Shown here: piece by piece, positions 52,351 to 62,338 of the stretch
How positions within the stretch are numbered: position 1 is the stretch's first letter
Layout: every line of letters begins with the position of its first letter
Source of the DNA: an uncultured Eubacteriales bacterium
GTDB taxonomy: Bacteria; Bacillota; Clostridia; Oscillospirales; Oscillospiraceae
Assembly (NCBI GenBank): GCA_900551995.1
Contig: URXW01000001.1
Coordinates: 67,894-131,893 of the forward strand
DNA: 64,000 bases
Direction: 5' to 3'
Position numbers and translations under genes: made by a program
The notes under the pieces: model-generated
What the model saw: the letters and a program-made list of their open reading frames with translations, nothing else
The model's database searches: none
Told to the model about the DNA's origin: nothing

Positions 52351-52860
52351 ATGACCAGACGCGCTATCGCGGCAAAGTGGATACTCTACTGCCTGTGCGC
52401 CCTGCTGCTGATGTGCTTGCAGGGACTGGTGCTGGTACACGTGCGGGTGTGGGGCGTCCATCCTTTCCTGCTTCCGGCGGCGGCGGTGATCCCCGCCACG
52501 CTGGAGCGAAACGAGCAATCGTTGATCTACGCCGTGTTTTTCGGCATACTGTGCGACCTGCTGATACCGGTGGCGGGGCTGCCCTGCTTTTACGCCCTGG
52601 CGTTTCTGGTGGGAGCCGTCATCGCGTGGCTGCTGAGCGGACAGGTACTCGCGGCGGGGCTGGTATGTTCCCTTGTGGTGACCGCCGCCGCCACGGCGGT
52701 ATGCGGGCTGCTGCACATGGCGGTGCTGGCGGGACACCACGGCGCGACCGCAGGCGCGACGCTGTCGCTGCTGGGGCGGGAGCTGATACTCTCGCTGCCC
52801 TGCGCGGTGGCGGCGCACCCGCTGTTCCGCTGGGTGCAGCGGCGGATAAAAAGTGATTGA
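52351..52860 (+). CDS. mreD: Rod shape-determining protein MreD
   Basis: A 169-residue membrane protein with five hydrophobic segments, starting MTRRAIAAKWILYCLCALLL. It is the partner of MreC in the elongasome. No mreB is nearby, so it is encoded elsewhere. Confidence 0.88.
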   Translation: MTRRAIAAKWILYCLCALLLMCLQGLVLVHVRVWGVHPFLLPAAAVIPATLERNEQSLIYAVFFGILCDLLIPVAGLPCFYALAFLVGAVIAWLLSGQVLAAGLVCSLVVTAAATAVCGLLHMAVLAGHHGATAGATLSLLGRELILSLPCAVAAHPLFRWVQRRIKSD

Positions 52861-52895
52861 CCCTCTCCCCTGCCGGGAGAAACAGGAGAACCGTT

Positions 52896-54926
52896 ATGAT
52901 GAAAAACCCCCACCCCGCCAGACGGCGGGTCTATATGCTGCTTGCCTTCTTCGGCGCGTTTCTGCTGCTGTTTTTCGCCGTGCTGTACAGCGCACAGGTG
53001 GTACACGGCAGCGAGAACCGCGCCAAGTCCATTACCAGCAATACCGCCAGCGAGGTGGTCACCGCCTCCCGCGGCATTATCACCGACCGGAACGGCAAGG
53101 TGCTGGTCAGCAACCGTCTGGCGTACACGCTGGTGCTGGACAAGAGCTCCTTCGGCAAGGATCAGTCCGCGCTGAACGACGCCATCTGGCGGCTGATCCA
53201 GCTGTGTCAGGCGCAGGGCGTGGCGTGGAACGACACGCTTCCCATGACCACGGGGAATGCCCCGCGGCTGACCACCGCCAGCCGCTCGGAAGCCTTCAAG
53301 ACGTATCTCGCGGACAACAAGATCCCCGCCAACACCTCCGACGAGGAGTTGTTTTCCGCCCTGCGGAAGCTGTACAAGCTCGACGAGTCATACACCGACG
53401 CACAGGCGCGGCTTATTATCGGCGTGCGGTACGAGCTGTCCGGGCGCAGCAGCTACACGTTCGCCGAGGACGTGTCCACCGACCTTTTGAGCCGCATCAC
53501 CGACGGACACTACGCGGGCGTGACCATCAAAACGGCGTCGGCGCGGGTCTATAACACGAAGCTGGCGTGTCACATTCTGGGCACCGTGGGTGCCATCTGG
53601 CAGGAGGAGTGGAGCAGCGACGAGGCCACCGGGTACGTGGGGTACGCCGACAAGGGCTACAACATGAACGATCTGGTGGGCAAGGACGGCGTGGAGAAGG
53701 CGTTCGAGGAGTACCTCCACGGCAAGGACGGAAGGCGGCTCATCACCACCGACGAAAACGGCAAGCTGACGGGCGAGCTGTACACCCGCGAGCCTCAGCC
53801 CGGCGGCACCGTGGCACTGACGCTGGACATCGATCTGCAGCAGGTGGTGGAGGACACCCTTGCCGAGACCATCGAGGGCATGATGGACAAGGACAGCTAC
53901 CAGCGGGGCGGCGCAGCCGCCGTGGTGCAGGTGGGCACCGGCGAGGTGCTGGCTCTTGCCAGCTATCCCACCTACGATCTGGAGACGTTCAACAGCGACT
54001 ACGAGGAGCTGGTGTCCGACGAGCGGCTGCCCATGTTCAACCGCGCCACCCAGGGCATCTACGCCCCCGGCTCCACCTTCAAGCTGTGCACCGCCGTTGC
54101 CGCGCTGGAGGAGGGGATCATCACCCCCTCCACCATCATCGAGGACAAGGGCGTTTACACCTACTACAAGGACCCCCAGCCCAAGTGCTGGATCTGGCGT
54201 CAGGCGGGTATGACCCACGGGCGTATCAACGTCAGTCAGGCCATCGTGGATTCCTGCAACTACTTCTTCTATGAGGTGGGGCGGCTGACGGGCATACAGA
54301 AGCTGGACGAATACGCTACCGCGCTGGGGCTGGGACGCTCCACCGGCATTGAGATCGGCGACGCCAGCGGCGTGCTGGCGTCCCCGGAGTGGGCGGAGAG
54401 CCATGACCGGGAATGGACGGACGGTCAGACCATCACCGCCGCCATCGGGCAGTCCTACAACCTGTTCACGCCTTTGCAGCTGGCGAACTACGTGGCTACG
54501 CTGGTTTCCGGCGGGGAGCACTACGAGGCGCATCTGCTGAAAAGCGTTAAATCTTACGATAATTCGCGAATTATCGGACTTTACGACAAGGGAATGTTGA
54601 ATGACATGAACCTGTCGGATTCCACCATGGCGGCGGTGACCAAGGGTATGCACGACCTGACCCACGACTCCCTTGCCGGGGCGTTCTCCCGCTGCGTGGT
54701 AGAGGCGGGAGCCAAGACCGGCTCGGCGCAGGTGGGCACCGACATCGCCAACGGCACGCTGGTGGTCTACGCGCCCTATGACGACCCGGAGATCGCCATC
54801 TCCCTGGTGGTGGAGAAGGGCGGCAGCGGCAGCCTGCTGGCGAACGCCGCCGTGGACATTATCAACGCATGGTTCACTCGCGGCGGCGACACGGCTTCCG
54901 CCGGGGAGAACACACTTTTGCAGTGA
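52896..54926 (+). CDS. mrdA: Penicillin-binding protein 2 (class B transpeptidase)
   Basis: A 676-residue class B PBP. After an N-terminal helix (YMLLAFFGAFLLLFFAVLYS), a dimerisation-type domain (about 45-300) is followed by the transpeptidase with SxxK (S393 in GSTFK), SxN (S453-C-N) and KTG (607-609). It crosslinks side-wall peptidoglycan with MreCD. ATG at 52896 follows CAGGAGAA; a second ATG follows immediately. Confidence 0.93.
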   Translation: MMKNPHPARRRVYMLLAFFGAFLLLFFAVLYSAQVVHGSENRAKSITSNTASEVVTASRGIITDRNGKVLVSNRLAYTLVLDKSSFGKDQSALNDAIWRLIQLCQAQGVAWNDTLPMTTGNAPRLTTASRSEAFKTYLADNKIPANTSDEELFSALRKLYKLDESYTDAQARLIIGVRYELSGRSSYTFAEDVSTDLLSRITDGHYAGVTIKTASARVYNTKLACHILGTVGAIWQEEWSSDEATGYVGYADKGYNMNDLVGKDGVEKAFEEYLHGKDGRRLITTDENGKLTGELYTREPQPGGTVALTLDIDLQQVVEDTLAETIEGMMDKDSYQRGGAAAVVQVGTGEVLALASYPTYDLETFNSDYEELVSDERLPMFNRATQGIYAPGSTFKLCTAVAALEEGIITPSTIIEDKGVYTYYKDPQPKCWIWRQAGMTHGRINVSQAIVDSCNYFFYEVGRLTGIQKLDEYATALGLGRSTGIEIGDASGVLASPEWAESHDREWTDGQTITAAIGQSYNLFTPLQLANYVATLVSGGEHYEAHLLKSVKSYDNSRIIGLYDKGMLNDMNLSDSTMAAVTKGMHDLTHDSLAGAFSRCVVEAGAKTGSAQVGTDIANGTLVVYAPYDDPEIAISLVVEKGGSGSLLANAAVDIINAWFTRGGDTASAGENTLLQ

Positions 54927-54944
54927 AGGACACAAGAGAGACAC

Positions 54945-56786
54945 ATGAACCCTTACTTTGATTCAAGAGACAAACGGTGCAAGGAGCCCTTCGGCGCGGT
55001 TGCCGCCGGCACGGCGGTGCACTTCGCCTTACAGGATGAGACATATTACGGCTGCGAGCTGCTGGTGCGCCGGGAATTTGCGGGCGCGGAGGACGTCTGT
55101 CCCCTGCCCCCGGCGGAGGGCGGCTTCGCCGGCAGCTACACCGCGCCGGGAAGCGGCGAGCTGTGCTGGTACGGCTTCCGTCTGACGGACGGAGACGGGC
55201 GGCAGGTGTGGTTCGGCAAGAACGGTTTGCAGGACGCGCCGGAGAAAATGGCGCGGTGGCAGCTGACGGTATACGAGCCCACCCCCGTGCCCTCGTGGTT
55301 CGGTGAGGGCGTTACCTATCAGATCTTCCCGGATCGGTTCCGGCGGGTGTCCCTGCCGGACGTGTCCCACATGGTGGGACGGCGATGGCTCCACAGCGCG
55401 TGGGAGGACGAGCCGGTGTATCTCCCGGAGGAAAACGGCGAGGTCACCAACCGGGACTTCTTCGGCGGGTCGCTGCCGGGGATCACGGAGAAGCTGGACT
55501 ATCTCAAGAGCCTCCACGTGACGACGCTGTATCTCAACCCCATTTTCGAGGCCGCCAGCAACCACCGGTACGACACAGCGGATTACCGGAGCATTGACCC
55601 CCTGCTGGGCACGGAGGAGGACTTCCGTACCCTGTGCCGCGAGGCCCACGAGCGGGGGATGCGCGTCATCGTGGACGGCGTGTTCAACCACACCGGCAGC
55701 AACAGCCGGTATTTTAACGCGGAGGGCTACTACCCGGAGCTGGGCGCGGCGCAGAGCCGGGAATCCCCCTACTTCGGCTGGTACGGCTTCCACCCGTGGC
55801 CGGCGCAGTACGACGCGTGGTGGGGCGTGCGGACGCTGCCCGCCGTCAACGAGGAGCGTCCGGACTACCGTGACTTCATCTTCTGCGGCGAGGACAGTGT
55901 GGTGCGCCGCTGGCTCCGCTGCGGTGCCGACGGCTGGCGGCTGGATGTGGCGGACGAGCTGCCCGGCGACTTCATCGAGGGTATCCGCGCCGCCATGGAC
56001 GCGGAAAAGCCGGGCGCGTACCTGCTGGGCGAGGTCTGGGAGGACGGCAGCAACAAGATCGCCTACTCCCGCCGCCGCAGGTATCTTCTGGGGCGGGAGA
56101 CCCACGGTCTGATGAACTATCCCTTCCGGACAGCACTGCTGACGTGGCTGGGCGGCGGCGACGCCGCAGCCTTCCGGGAGAGCATGGAGACTCTGCGGGA
56201 GAACTACCCGCCGGAGGCGTTCTACGGTGCCATGAACTTCCTCGGCACCCACGACACGCCCCGTATCCTGACGCTTCTGGGCGCGGCGCAGACGCCGGGG
56301 ACGAAGCGGGAGCGGGCGGCGTACCGCCTCTCCCCCGACGAGCGGACGCAGGGCACAAGGAAGCTGCGCCTTGCCGCCATGCTGCTCTATACCTTCCCCG
56401 GCTCCCCCACCGTGTTCTACGGCGACGAGGCGGGCATGGAGGGCTTTGAGGACCCCTTGAACCGGCGGACGTTCCCGTGGGGACGGGAGGACGAGCGTCT
56501 GACCGCCTTCTTCCGCACGCTGGGACTTCTCCGCTCCCAGCGGGAGAGCCTCCGCCGCGGCGATCTGCGCTACCTGTACGCCGCAGGCGGCGGGCTGGTC
56601 ATCGAGCGGTGCTGCGGCGGCGAGCGGACGGTGACGGCGTTGAACGCGGGCACCTCCCCCCTGCCGGTGACGCTGGACTGGGATGGCTCCACCGCCATGG
56701 ACGGCGTGACCGGGCAGCGGTTTTTGTCGGTGAACGGCAAGGTGCGTCTGACGCTCCCTCCGCTGGACGGCGTGATATTGGTATAG
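54945..56786 (+). CDS. GH13 alpha-amylase family glycosidase (neopullulanase-like)
   Basis: A 613-residue cytoplasmic enzyme without signal peptide. An N-terminal beta domain (about 1-105) is like that of neopullulanase or cyclomaltodextrinase. The catalytic (beta/alpha)8 barrel starts GVTYQIFPDRFRRV and carries DGVFNHTG, the nucleophile D334 (GWRLDVADE), the acid-base E363 (GEVWED) and D437 (GTHDTPR). It would hydrolyse maltodextrins or glycogen fragments taken up by the cell. It lies between the PBP and the parS/soj genes without clear functional link. Confidence 0.9.
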   Translation: MNPYFDSRDKRCKEPFGAVAAGTAVHFALQDETYYGCELLVRREFAGAEDVCPLPPAEGGFAGSYTAPGSGELCWYGFRLTDGDGRQVWFGKNGLQDAPEKMARWQLTVYEPTPVPSWFGEGVTYQIFPDRFRRVSLPDVSHMVGRRWLHSAWEDEPVYLPEENGEVTNRDFFGGSLPGITEKLDYLKSLHVTTLYLNPIFEAASNHRYDTADYRSIDPLLGTEEDFRTLCREAHERGMRVIVDGVFNHTGSNSRYFNAEGYYPELGAAQSRESPYFGWYGFHPWPAQYDAWWGVRTLPAVNEERPDYRDFIFCGEDSVVRRWLRCGADGWRLDVADELPGDFIEGIRAAMDAEKPGAYLLGEVWEDGSNKIAYSRRRRYLLGRETHGLMNYPFRTALLTWLGGGDAAAFRESMETLRENYPPEAFYGAMNFLGTHDTPRILTLLGAAQTPGTKRERAAYRLSPDERTQGTRKLRLAAMLLYTFPGSPTVFYGDEAGMEGFEDPLNRRTFPWGREDERLTAFFRTLGLLRSQRESLRRGDLRYLYAAGGGLVIERCCGGERTVTALNAGTSPLPVTLDWDGSTAMDGVTGQRFLSVNGKVRLTLPPLDGVILV

Positions 56787-56799
56787 CCTCCCCACCCGC

Positions 56800-56815
56800 T
56801 GTTTCACGTGAAACA
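56800..56815. promoter_or_regulatory. parS site 1
   Basis: The exact palindrome TGTTTCACGTGAAACA, the consensus ParB/Spo0J binding site. It lies about 140 nt before soj. Confidence 0.97.
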
Positions 56816-56849
56816 GCGGGTGCTTTGCGCGGAGACGGTACCGCCGCCA

Positions 56850-56865
56850 TGTTTCACGTGAAACA
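56850..56865. promoter_or_regulatory. parS site 2
   Basis: A second exact parS palindrome, 50 bp from the first. Confidence 0.97.
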
Positions 56866-56890
56866 AACCGAGAAAATTGTAACTTCCCTC

Positions 56891-56920
56891 TTGCAAGGTG
56901 GCGGTGGTGTGGTATATACT
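56891..56920 (+). promoter_or_regulatory. Promoter of soj
   Basis: TTGCAA (56891-56896) and TATACT (56915-56920), 18 nt apart, follow the two parS sites. Spo0J binding could therefore influence its own operon. Confidence 0.65.
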
Positions 56921-56955
56921 AAAGTATCGAACTTGGACAGAAAGAGGAACCTGTT

Positions 56956-57714
56956 GTGGCGAAAATCATTGCAATCGTGAATCAGAAGGGCGGCGTGGGC
57001 AAAACCACCACCTGCGTAAATCTGGCGGCAGCCGTCAAGGCGGCGGGAAAGCGCGTGCTCCTGTGCGACTTCGACCCCCAGGCGAATGCCACCAGCGGCA
57101 TGGGCGTGGACAAGACCACCGGCAACGGCGTGTACGACGCCATCATCAACGGCGCGAAAACCGCCGATGTGATCGTTCCCACCCCCTACGGCGACGTGCT
57201 GCCCAGCAGCAAGGCTCTGGCGGGTGCCGGCGTGGAGCTTATCAATATGCAGGATCGTCAGTTCCTGCTGAAAGCCGCGCTGCGGCAGGTGGCGGACGAC
57301 TATGACTTCATCTTCATCGACTGTCCGCCGTCGCTGGAGCTGCTGACGCTGAACGCGCTGTGCGCCGCCAACAGCCTGCTGGTGCCGGTGCAGGGCGAGT
57401 ATTACGCGCTGGAGGGCATCAGCGACCTGATGGGCACCGTGCGTATCGTGCGGCGGAGCATGAATCCCTCACTGGACATCGAGGGCGTGCTGCTGACCAT
57501 GTACGACGGGCGGACGAATCTGAGTATTCAAGTGGCGCAGGAGCTGAAGCGTTTCTTCGGCGGGAAGGTGTACAGCACCGTTATCCCCCGGAACGTGCGC
57601 TTGAGCGAGGCTCCCAGCCACGGCAAGCCCATCAACGCCTACGACCGGACGTGCCGCGGCGCGGAGGCGTACCTGGCGTTGGCTGCGGAATTTTTACGGA
57701 AGAACAACTGCTGA
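56956..57714 (+). CDS. soj: Chromosome partitioning ATPase ParA/Soj
   Basis: A 252-residue ParA with the deviant Walker A KGGVGKTTTCVNLA, Walker A' DFDPQANATSG and Walker B FIFIDCPPSLE. It starts with GTG. With Spo0J and parS it segregates the chromosome origin and regulates replication initiation. Confidence 0.96.
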   Translation: MAKIIAIVNQKGGVGKTTTCVNLAAAVKAAGKRVLLCDFDPQANATSGMGVDKTTGNGVYDAIINGAKTADVIVPTPYGDVLPSSKALAGAGVELINMQDRQFLLKAALRQVADDYDFIFIDCPPSLELLTLNALCAANSLLVPVQGEYYALEGISDLMGTVRIVRRSMNPSLDIEGVLLTMYDGRTNLSIQVAQELKRFFGGKVYSTVIPRNVRLSEAPSHGKPINAYDRTCRGAEAYLALAAEFLRKNNC

Positions 57715-57727
57715 AAGGAGACGCAGT

Positions 57728-58591
57728 ATGGCGAATACGAAAGGACTGGGTAAGGGACTGGGCGCGCTGCTGGGCGACGACGTCATCGCCGCCAAGGAGG
57801 AGTCCTCCTCTTCCCTGCTGCTGCCCATCAGCCAGGTGGAGAGCTGCTCCACCCAGCCGAGAAAGAATTTTGAGCCGGAAGCACTCAGCGATCTAGCGGA
57901 CTCCATCCGCGTCCACGGCATTATCCAGCCGCTGACCGTGCGGAAGCTGCAATCAGGCTACTACCAGATCATCGCCGGTGAGCGGCGGTGGCGGGCGGCG
58001 CGGATGGCGGGGCTGACACAGGTGCCCGCCGTGGTCATCGAGGCGGACGACCGCAAGGCGATGGAGCTTGCCATGATCGAGAACCTCCAGCGGGAGGACT
58101 TGAACCCCATCGAGGAGGCGGAGGGCTACCGGGTGCTGACGGAGCAGTACGGCATGACGCAGGACGAATGTGCCCAGCGGGTGGGCAAGTCCCGCCCCAC
58201 AGTGGCGAACGCGCTGCGTCTGCTGGGGTTGACGGAGCCGGTGCGCGCCATGGTGGAGGACGGAAGGCTGTCTGCGGGACACGCCCGCGCCCTGCTGGTG
58301 CTGAACAGCAAGCAGCAGCAAGCGGCGGCGGAGACGGTGATCAAGGACGCGCTCTCCGTGCGCCAGACGGAGCTGCTGGTGAAGAAGCTCACCGCCGAAA
58401 AGAAGGAAAAGCCCGCCAAGGACGTGCTGTCCGTCAACTACGTGGAGGAGGCCGCCAGAGAGCTGGGCGAAAAGCTCGGACGCCCCTGCCGCATCGTCAA
58501 CGGGAAGAAAAAGGGTCGCGTGGAGCTGGAATACTACGGCACCGACGATCTGAACGCGCTGTTGGACGCGTTGGAAAAGCTGGGAAAATAA
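57728..58591 (+). CDS. spo0J: Chromosome partitioning protein ParB/Spo0J
   Basis: A 287-residue ParB: GLGKGLGALLGDD at the N-terminus, the CTPase box AGERRWRAARMAGL, ENLQREDLNPIEEA and the helix-turn-helix DECAQRVGKSRPTVANALRL. It binds parS and spreads as a CTP-dependent clamp. It lies 13 nt after soj. Confidence 0.97.
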   Translation: MANTKGLGKGLGALLGDDVIAAKEESSSSLLLPISQVESCSTQPRKNFEPEALSDLADSIRVHGIIQPLTVRKLQSGYYQIIAGERRWRAARMAGLTQVPAVVIEADDRKAMELAMIENLQREDLNPIEEAEGYRVLTEQYGMTQDECAQRVGKSRPTVANALRLLGLTEPVRAMVEDGRLSAGHARALLVLNSKQQQAAAETVIKDALSVRQTELLVKKLTAEKKEKPAKDVLSVNYVEEAARELGEKLGRPCRIVNGKKKGRVELEYYGTDDLNALLDALEKLGK

Positions 58592-58594
58592 AGG

Positions 58595-58610
58595 TGTTTC
58601 ACGTGAAACA
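58595..58610. promoter_or_regulatory. parS site 3
   Basis: A third exact parS palindrome between spo0J and serS, 23 nt before the serS ATG. Confidence 0.97.
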
Positions 58611-58633
58611 CTGTCTGATAAGAGGTAATCATC

Positions 58634-59956
58634 ATGCTTGACATTAAATTTATCCGGGAGAATCCCGAGCTGGTAAAGGAGAACATCCGCAAGAAATTTC
58701 AGAACGCCAAGGTGCCCCTGGTGGACGAGGTCATCGCGCTGGACGCGGAGCGTCGCGAGGCGATCAACGAGGGGGAAGCACTGAAGGCGGAGCGCAACAA
58801 GCTGTCCAAGGCGAACGGCCCCCTGTTCGGCAAGCTGAAGAAGTCCGCCGACGAGGCGGAGAAGGCCGCCATTCAAGTGGAGATCGACGCCAACAACGCC
58901 GCCGTCAAGGCGGACGCCGAGCGCATGGCGCATCTGGAGGAGAAGAAGAACAACGCCGAGGCCGCCATGAACAAGCTGCTGATGGTCATTCCCCAGATGA
59001 TCGACGAGTCCGTGCCCATCGGCCCGGACGACAGCTGCAACGTGGAGGTGGAGCGTTTCGGCGAGCCCAAGACCCCGGACTTCGAGATCCCCTACCACAC
59101 GGAGATCATGGAGCGGTTCAACGGCGTGGACATGGACGCGGCGGCGCGTGTGTCCGGCAGCGGCTTCTACTATCTGATGGGCGATATTGCGCGGCTCCAC
59201 TCCGCCGTCACCGCCTACGGACGCGACTTTATGATCGACAAGGGCTTCACCTACTGCATCCCGCCCTTTATGATCCACGGCAACGTGGTGGAGGGCGTTA
59301 TGAGCCAGACGGACATGGACGCCATGATGTACAAGATCGAGGGCGAGGATCTCTACCTCATCGGCACCAGCGAGCACTCCATGATCGGCAAATTCATCGA
59401 CCAGATCTTAACGGAGGACAAGCTGCCCCAGACGCTGACCTCCTACTCCCCCTGCTTCCGCAAGGAGAAGGGTGCCCACGGCATCGAGGAGCGCGGCGTC
59501 TACCGCATCCACCAGTTCGAGAAGCAGGAGATGATCGTGGTCTGCAAGCCGGAGGAGTCCAAGGCGTGGTACGAGAAGATGTGGCGTTACAGCGTGGAGC
59601 TGTTCCGCTCGCTGGACATCCCCGTGCGGCAGCTGGAATGCTGCTCCGGTGATCTGGCGGACTTGAAGTGCAAGTCCTGCGACATTGAGGCGTGGTCCCC
59701 CCGCCAGCAGAAGTATTTCGAGGTGTGCTCCTGCTCCAACCTGGGCGACGCGCAGGCGCGGCGTCTGAAGATCCGCGTCCGCGGCGAGGACGGGAAGATG
59801 TACCTTCCCCACACCCTGAACAACACCGTGGTGGCTCCTCCCCGTATGCTCATCGCCCTTCTGGAGAACAACCTGCAGGCGGATGGCTCCGTGCTGGTGC
59901 CCAAGGCGTTGCAGCCCTATATGGGCGGCAAGGAGCGTCTTGTGCCGCTCCACTGA
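58634..59956 (+). CDS. serS: Seryl-tRNA synthetase
   Basis: A 440-residue SerRS with the N-terminal coiled-coil arm (about 30-110) and a class II core: LIGTSEHSM, FRKEKGAHGIEERGVYRIHQ (motif 2) and NNTVVAPPRMLIALLENN (motif 3). The segment CKSCDIEAWSPRQQKYFEVC replaces the common bacterial sequence and is unusual in having Cys residues. It charges tRNA-Ser. Confidence 0.95.
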   Translation: MLDIKFIRENPELVKENIRKKFQNAKVPLVDEVIALDAERREAINEGEALKAERNKLSKANGPLFGKLKKSADEAEKAAIQVEIDANNAAVKADAERMAHLEEKKNNAEAAMNKLLMVIPQMIDESVPIGPDDSCNVEVERFGEPKTPDFEIPYHTEIMERFNGVDMDAAARVSGSGFYYLMGDIARLHSAVTAYGRDFMIDKGFTYCIPPFMIHGNVVEGVMSQTDMDAMMYKIEGEDLYLIGTSEHSMIGKFIDQILTEDKLPQTLTSYSPCFRKEKGAHGIEERGVYRIHQFEKQEMIVVCKPEESKAWYEKMWRYSVELFRSLDIPVRQLECCSGDLADLKCKSCDIEAWSPRQQKYFEVCSCSNLGDAQARRLKIRVRGEDGKMYLPHTLNNTVVAPPRMLIALLENNLQADGSVLVPKALQPYMGGKERLVPLH

Positions 59957-60011
59957 TTGCGATTAGTAATATTCCCTGCATAGTATACCCTTAGTATAGG
60001 AGCGCAGACAA

Positions 60012-60449
60012 ATGAAGAAGTTTTTCAACGAGTTTAAGGAATTTGCCGTCCGCGGCAACGTGATGGACATGGCGGTCGGCGTGGTCATCGGCACCGCCTT
60101 CGGCAAGATCACCACCTCCTTGGTGAACGACGTGTTCATGCCCCTGATCGGTCTGCTGGTCGGCGGAATTGATCTGGGTCAGCTGAACATCGTGCTGAAG
60201 CCGGAGGTACTGGACGAGACGGGCGCGGTCGTCACCGCCGCGGTGACGCTGGGTCTCGGCGCGTTTCTGTCCACCGTCATTGATTTCATTCTCATGGCGT
60301 TCGTCATTTTCCTCATGGTCAAGGCGATCAACCAGCTTCACAAGCTGGGCAAGAAGAACGAGGAAGAGGAGCCAGAGGAGGAGCCCGCGCCCACCAGTGA
60401 GGAGCTGCTCACCGAGATCCGCGACCTGCTGAAAGAACAGCAAAAATGA
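60012..60449 (+). CDS. mscL: Large-conductance mechanosensitive channel
   Basis: A 145-residue Msc[21 protein letters not shown] and [20 protein letters not shown] (first helix), a second helix ([20 protein letters not shown]) and an acidic tail. It releases solutes under osmotic downshock. The stop overlaps the rsmG start. Confidence 0.95.
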   Translation: MKKFFNEFKEFAVRGNVMDMAVGVVIGTAFGKITTSLVNDVFMPLIGLLVGGIDLGQLNIVLKPEVLDETGAVVTAAVTLGLGAFLSTVIDFILMAFVIFLMVKAINQLHKLGKKNEEEEPEEEPAPTSEELLTEIRDLLKEQQK

Positions 60450-61144
60450 GGGACATTCTAAAGCGCGGGCTTTCGCAACTGGGACTGTCCGACGACGCCA
60501 TACCGCAGCTGGAGACCTACGCCTCCCTGCTGCTGGAGAAAAACAAGGTGATGAACCTGACCGCCATCACCGAGCCGCAGGATGTCGCCACGCTGCACCT
60601 GCTGGACTGCGCCGCGCTGCTGGGGCACATCGCACCGGAGGGCAAGCGCGTCATCGACGTGGGCACCGGCGCAGGCTTCCCCGGCATGGTGCTGGCGATC
60701 CTCGCGCCCGCGGCGCACTTCACGCTGCTGGACAGTCTGGGCAAGCGGGTGGACTTCCTACAGGAAGTCTGCCGCGCACTGCACCTGCAAAACGTCACCT
60801 GCGTCCATGCACGGGCGGAGGAATTTGCCGGCGCACACCGGGAAAGCTACGATGTGGCGGTGTCCCGCGCCGTGGCGCAGCTGAACGTCCTCTGCGAGCT
60901 GACGCTGCCGCTGGTGAAGGTAGGCGGACGCTTCGCCGCCATGAAATCCGTCTCCTCCGACGAGGAGATCCGCGCCGCCCGCAGCGCGGCGGCGCAGCTG
61001 GGCGGGCACATCGCCGCCTCCACGGACTACACCGTGCCGGAGACGGACGTGGTGCACCGCATCGTGGACATTCAAAAGGTGTGCCCCACCCCCCCGCAAT
61101 TCCCGCGGGCATTCGCCCGCATCAAAAAGGCACCGCTGGTCTGA
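60446..61144 (+). CDS. rsmG: 16S rRNA m7G527 methyltransferase
   Basis: A 232-residue RsmG/Gid[38 protein letters not shown] (AdoMet) and [24 protein letters not shown] overlap with mscL. RsmG near soj/spo0J is the usual arrangement close to the chromosome origin. Confidence 0.95.
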   Translation: MRDILKRGLSQLGLSDDAIPQLETYASLLLEKNKVMNLTAITEPQDVATLHLLDCAALLGHIAPEGKRVIDVGTGAGFPGMVLAILAPAAHFTLLDSLGKRVDFLQEVCRALHLQNVTCVHARAEEFAGAHRESYDVAVSRAVAQLNVLCELTLPLVKVGGRFAAMKSVSSDEEIRAARSAAAQLGGHIAASTDYTVPETDVVHRIVDIQKVCPTPPQFPRAFARIKKAPLV

Positions 61145-61165
61145 GCGGTGCGGAGAGGAGAACCT

Positions 61166-61903
61166 ATGGGCAAGATCATCGCCGCGGTGTCCGGCAAGGG
61201 CGGCACCGGCAAGACCACCTTCACCGCCAACACCGCTCTGGCTCTGGCGCACATGGGGCAGCGGGTGCTGTGCATGGACTGCGACATTACGCTGCGGAAT
61301 CTGGATCTGGCTCTCGGTCTGAGCGACAGGGCACTGATGGATTTCTCCGACGTGCTGGCAGGTCGCTGCGCCCTGCAGGACGCCGCCGTCACCCATGACC
61401 GATACCCCACCCTCTCCCTGCTGACGGCTCCCATGGCGGATCGCCCGCTGGAGCTGTCCCTGCAAAAGCTCCAGGCACTGGCGCGGGAGATCCGGGCGAC
61501 CTACGACTGGTGCCTTATCGACGCGCCCGCTGGTCTGGGACAGGGCTTCCAGATGGCGGCGTGCATGGCGGATCAGGTGGTGGTCATCACCACCACGGAC
61601 GTCTCCGCCCTGCGGGACGCCCAGCGCACCACCGCCGAGCTGTCCGCCTTCCCCAACGGGACGGTTCATCTGGTGGTGGGACGCGTCTCGAAAAAGGTGC
61701 TGCGCCAGCTGCACAGCACCATTGACGACGCCATCGACGCGGCGGGGCTCCCCCTGCTGGGCGTGGTGCCGGAGGACGCGGACGTCCCCTACTGTCTGAA
61801 CCAAGGGCTGGTGCTGCGGGAGCGAAACTACTACGCCGCCCACGCCTACGAAAACATCGCCAAACGCATCATGGGACAGAAAACGCCCCTGATGAAGATA
61901 TAA
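61166..61903 (+). CDS. MinD-like ATPase
   Basis: A 245-residue P-loop ATPase with SGKGGTGKTTFTANTALALA, DCDITLRNLDLALGL and LIDAPAGLGQGFQMA, close to septum-site MinD. No amphipathic MinD-type C-terminal helix is obvious and no minC or minE is adjacent, so a role in division placement is plausible but not certain. GGAG precedes the ATG. Confidence 0.85.
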   Translation: MGKIIAAVSGKGGTGKTTFTANTALALAHMGQRVLCMDCDITLRNLDLALGLSDRALMDFSDVLAGRCALQDAAVTHDRYPTLSLLTAPMADRPLELSLQKLQALAREIRATYDWCLIDAPAGLGQGFQMAACMADQVVVITTTDVSALRDAQRTTAELSAFPNGTVHLVVGRVSKKVLRQLHSTIDDAIDAAGLPLLGVVPEDADVPYCLNQGLVLRERNYYAAHAYENIAKRIMGQKTPLMKI

Positions 61904-61921
61904 CACGGAAAGGAGCCTTCT

Positions 61922-62338
61922 ATGAACATTGCATTGATGGCACATGACAACCGCAAGGAGTTGATGGTACAGTTCTGCACCGCCTATTGCGGCATCCTCG
62001 CCAAGCACACCCTCTGCGCCACCGCCCGCACCGGCCAGCAGATCGCTGACGCCACCGGGCTGACCATACACCGTTTCCTCTCCTTCGACCACGGCGGCGG
62101 CCAGCAGATCGCGGCGCGCATCGCCTATAACGAGATCGACATGGTGCTGTGCTTCGGCGACCCCAACCAGAAGGTGCCCGACGCCGACATCTCCTATATC
62201 TCCCGCCTCTGCGACCAGAACAACGTGCCCTTTGCCGGCAATCTGGCGACGGCGGAAATGCTGGTGCTGGGTCTGAATCGCGGCGATCTGGACTGGCGCG
62301 ACATTGTGAACCCCAAGAACAAGCCCTTTACGGCTTGA
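61922..62338 (+). CDS. mgsA: Methylglyoxal synthase
   Basis: A 138-residue MgsA: IALMAHDNRKELMVQFC, FDHGGGQQIAARIAYNEIDM and VLCFGDP with the catalytic Asp, then PFAGNLATAEMLVLGL. It makes methylglyoxal from dihydroxyacetone phosphate. The promoter of the next operon overlaps its stop codon. Confidence 0.95.
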   Translation: MNIALMAHDNRKELMVQFCTAYCGILAKHTLCATARTGQQIADATGLTIHRFLSFDHGGGQQIAARIAYNEIDMVLCFGDPNQKVPDADISYISRLCDQNNVPFAGNLATAEMLVLGLNRGDLDWRDIVNPKNKPFTA

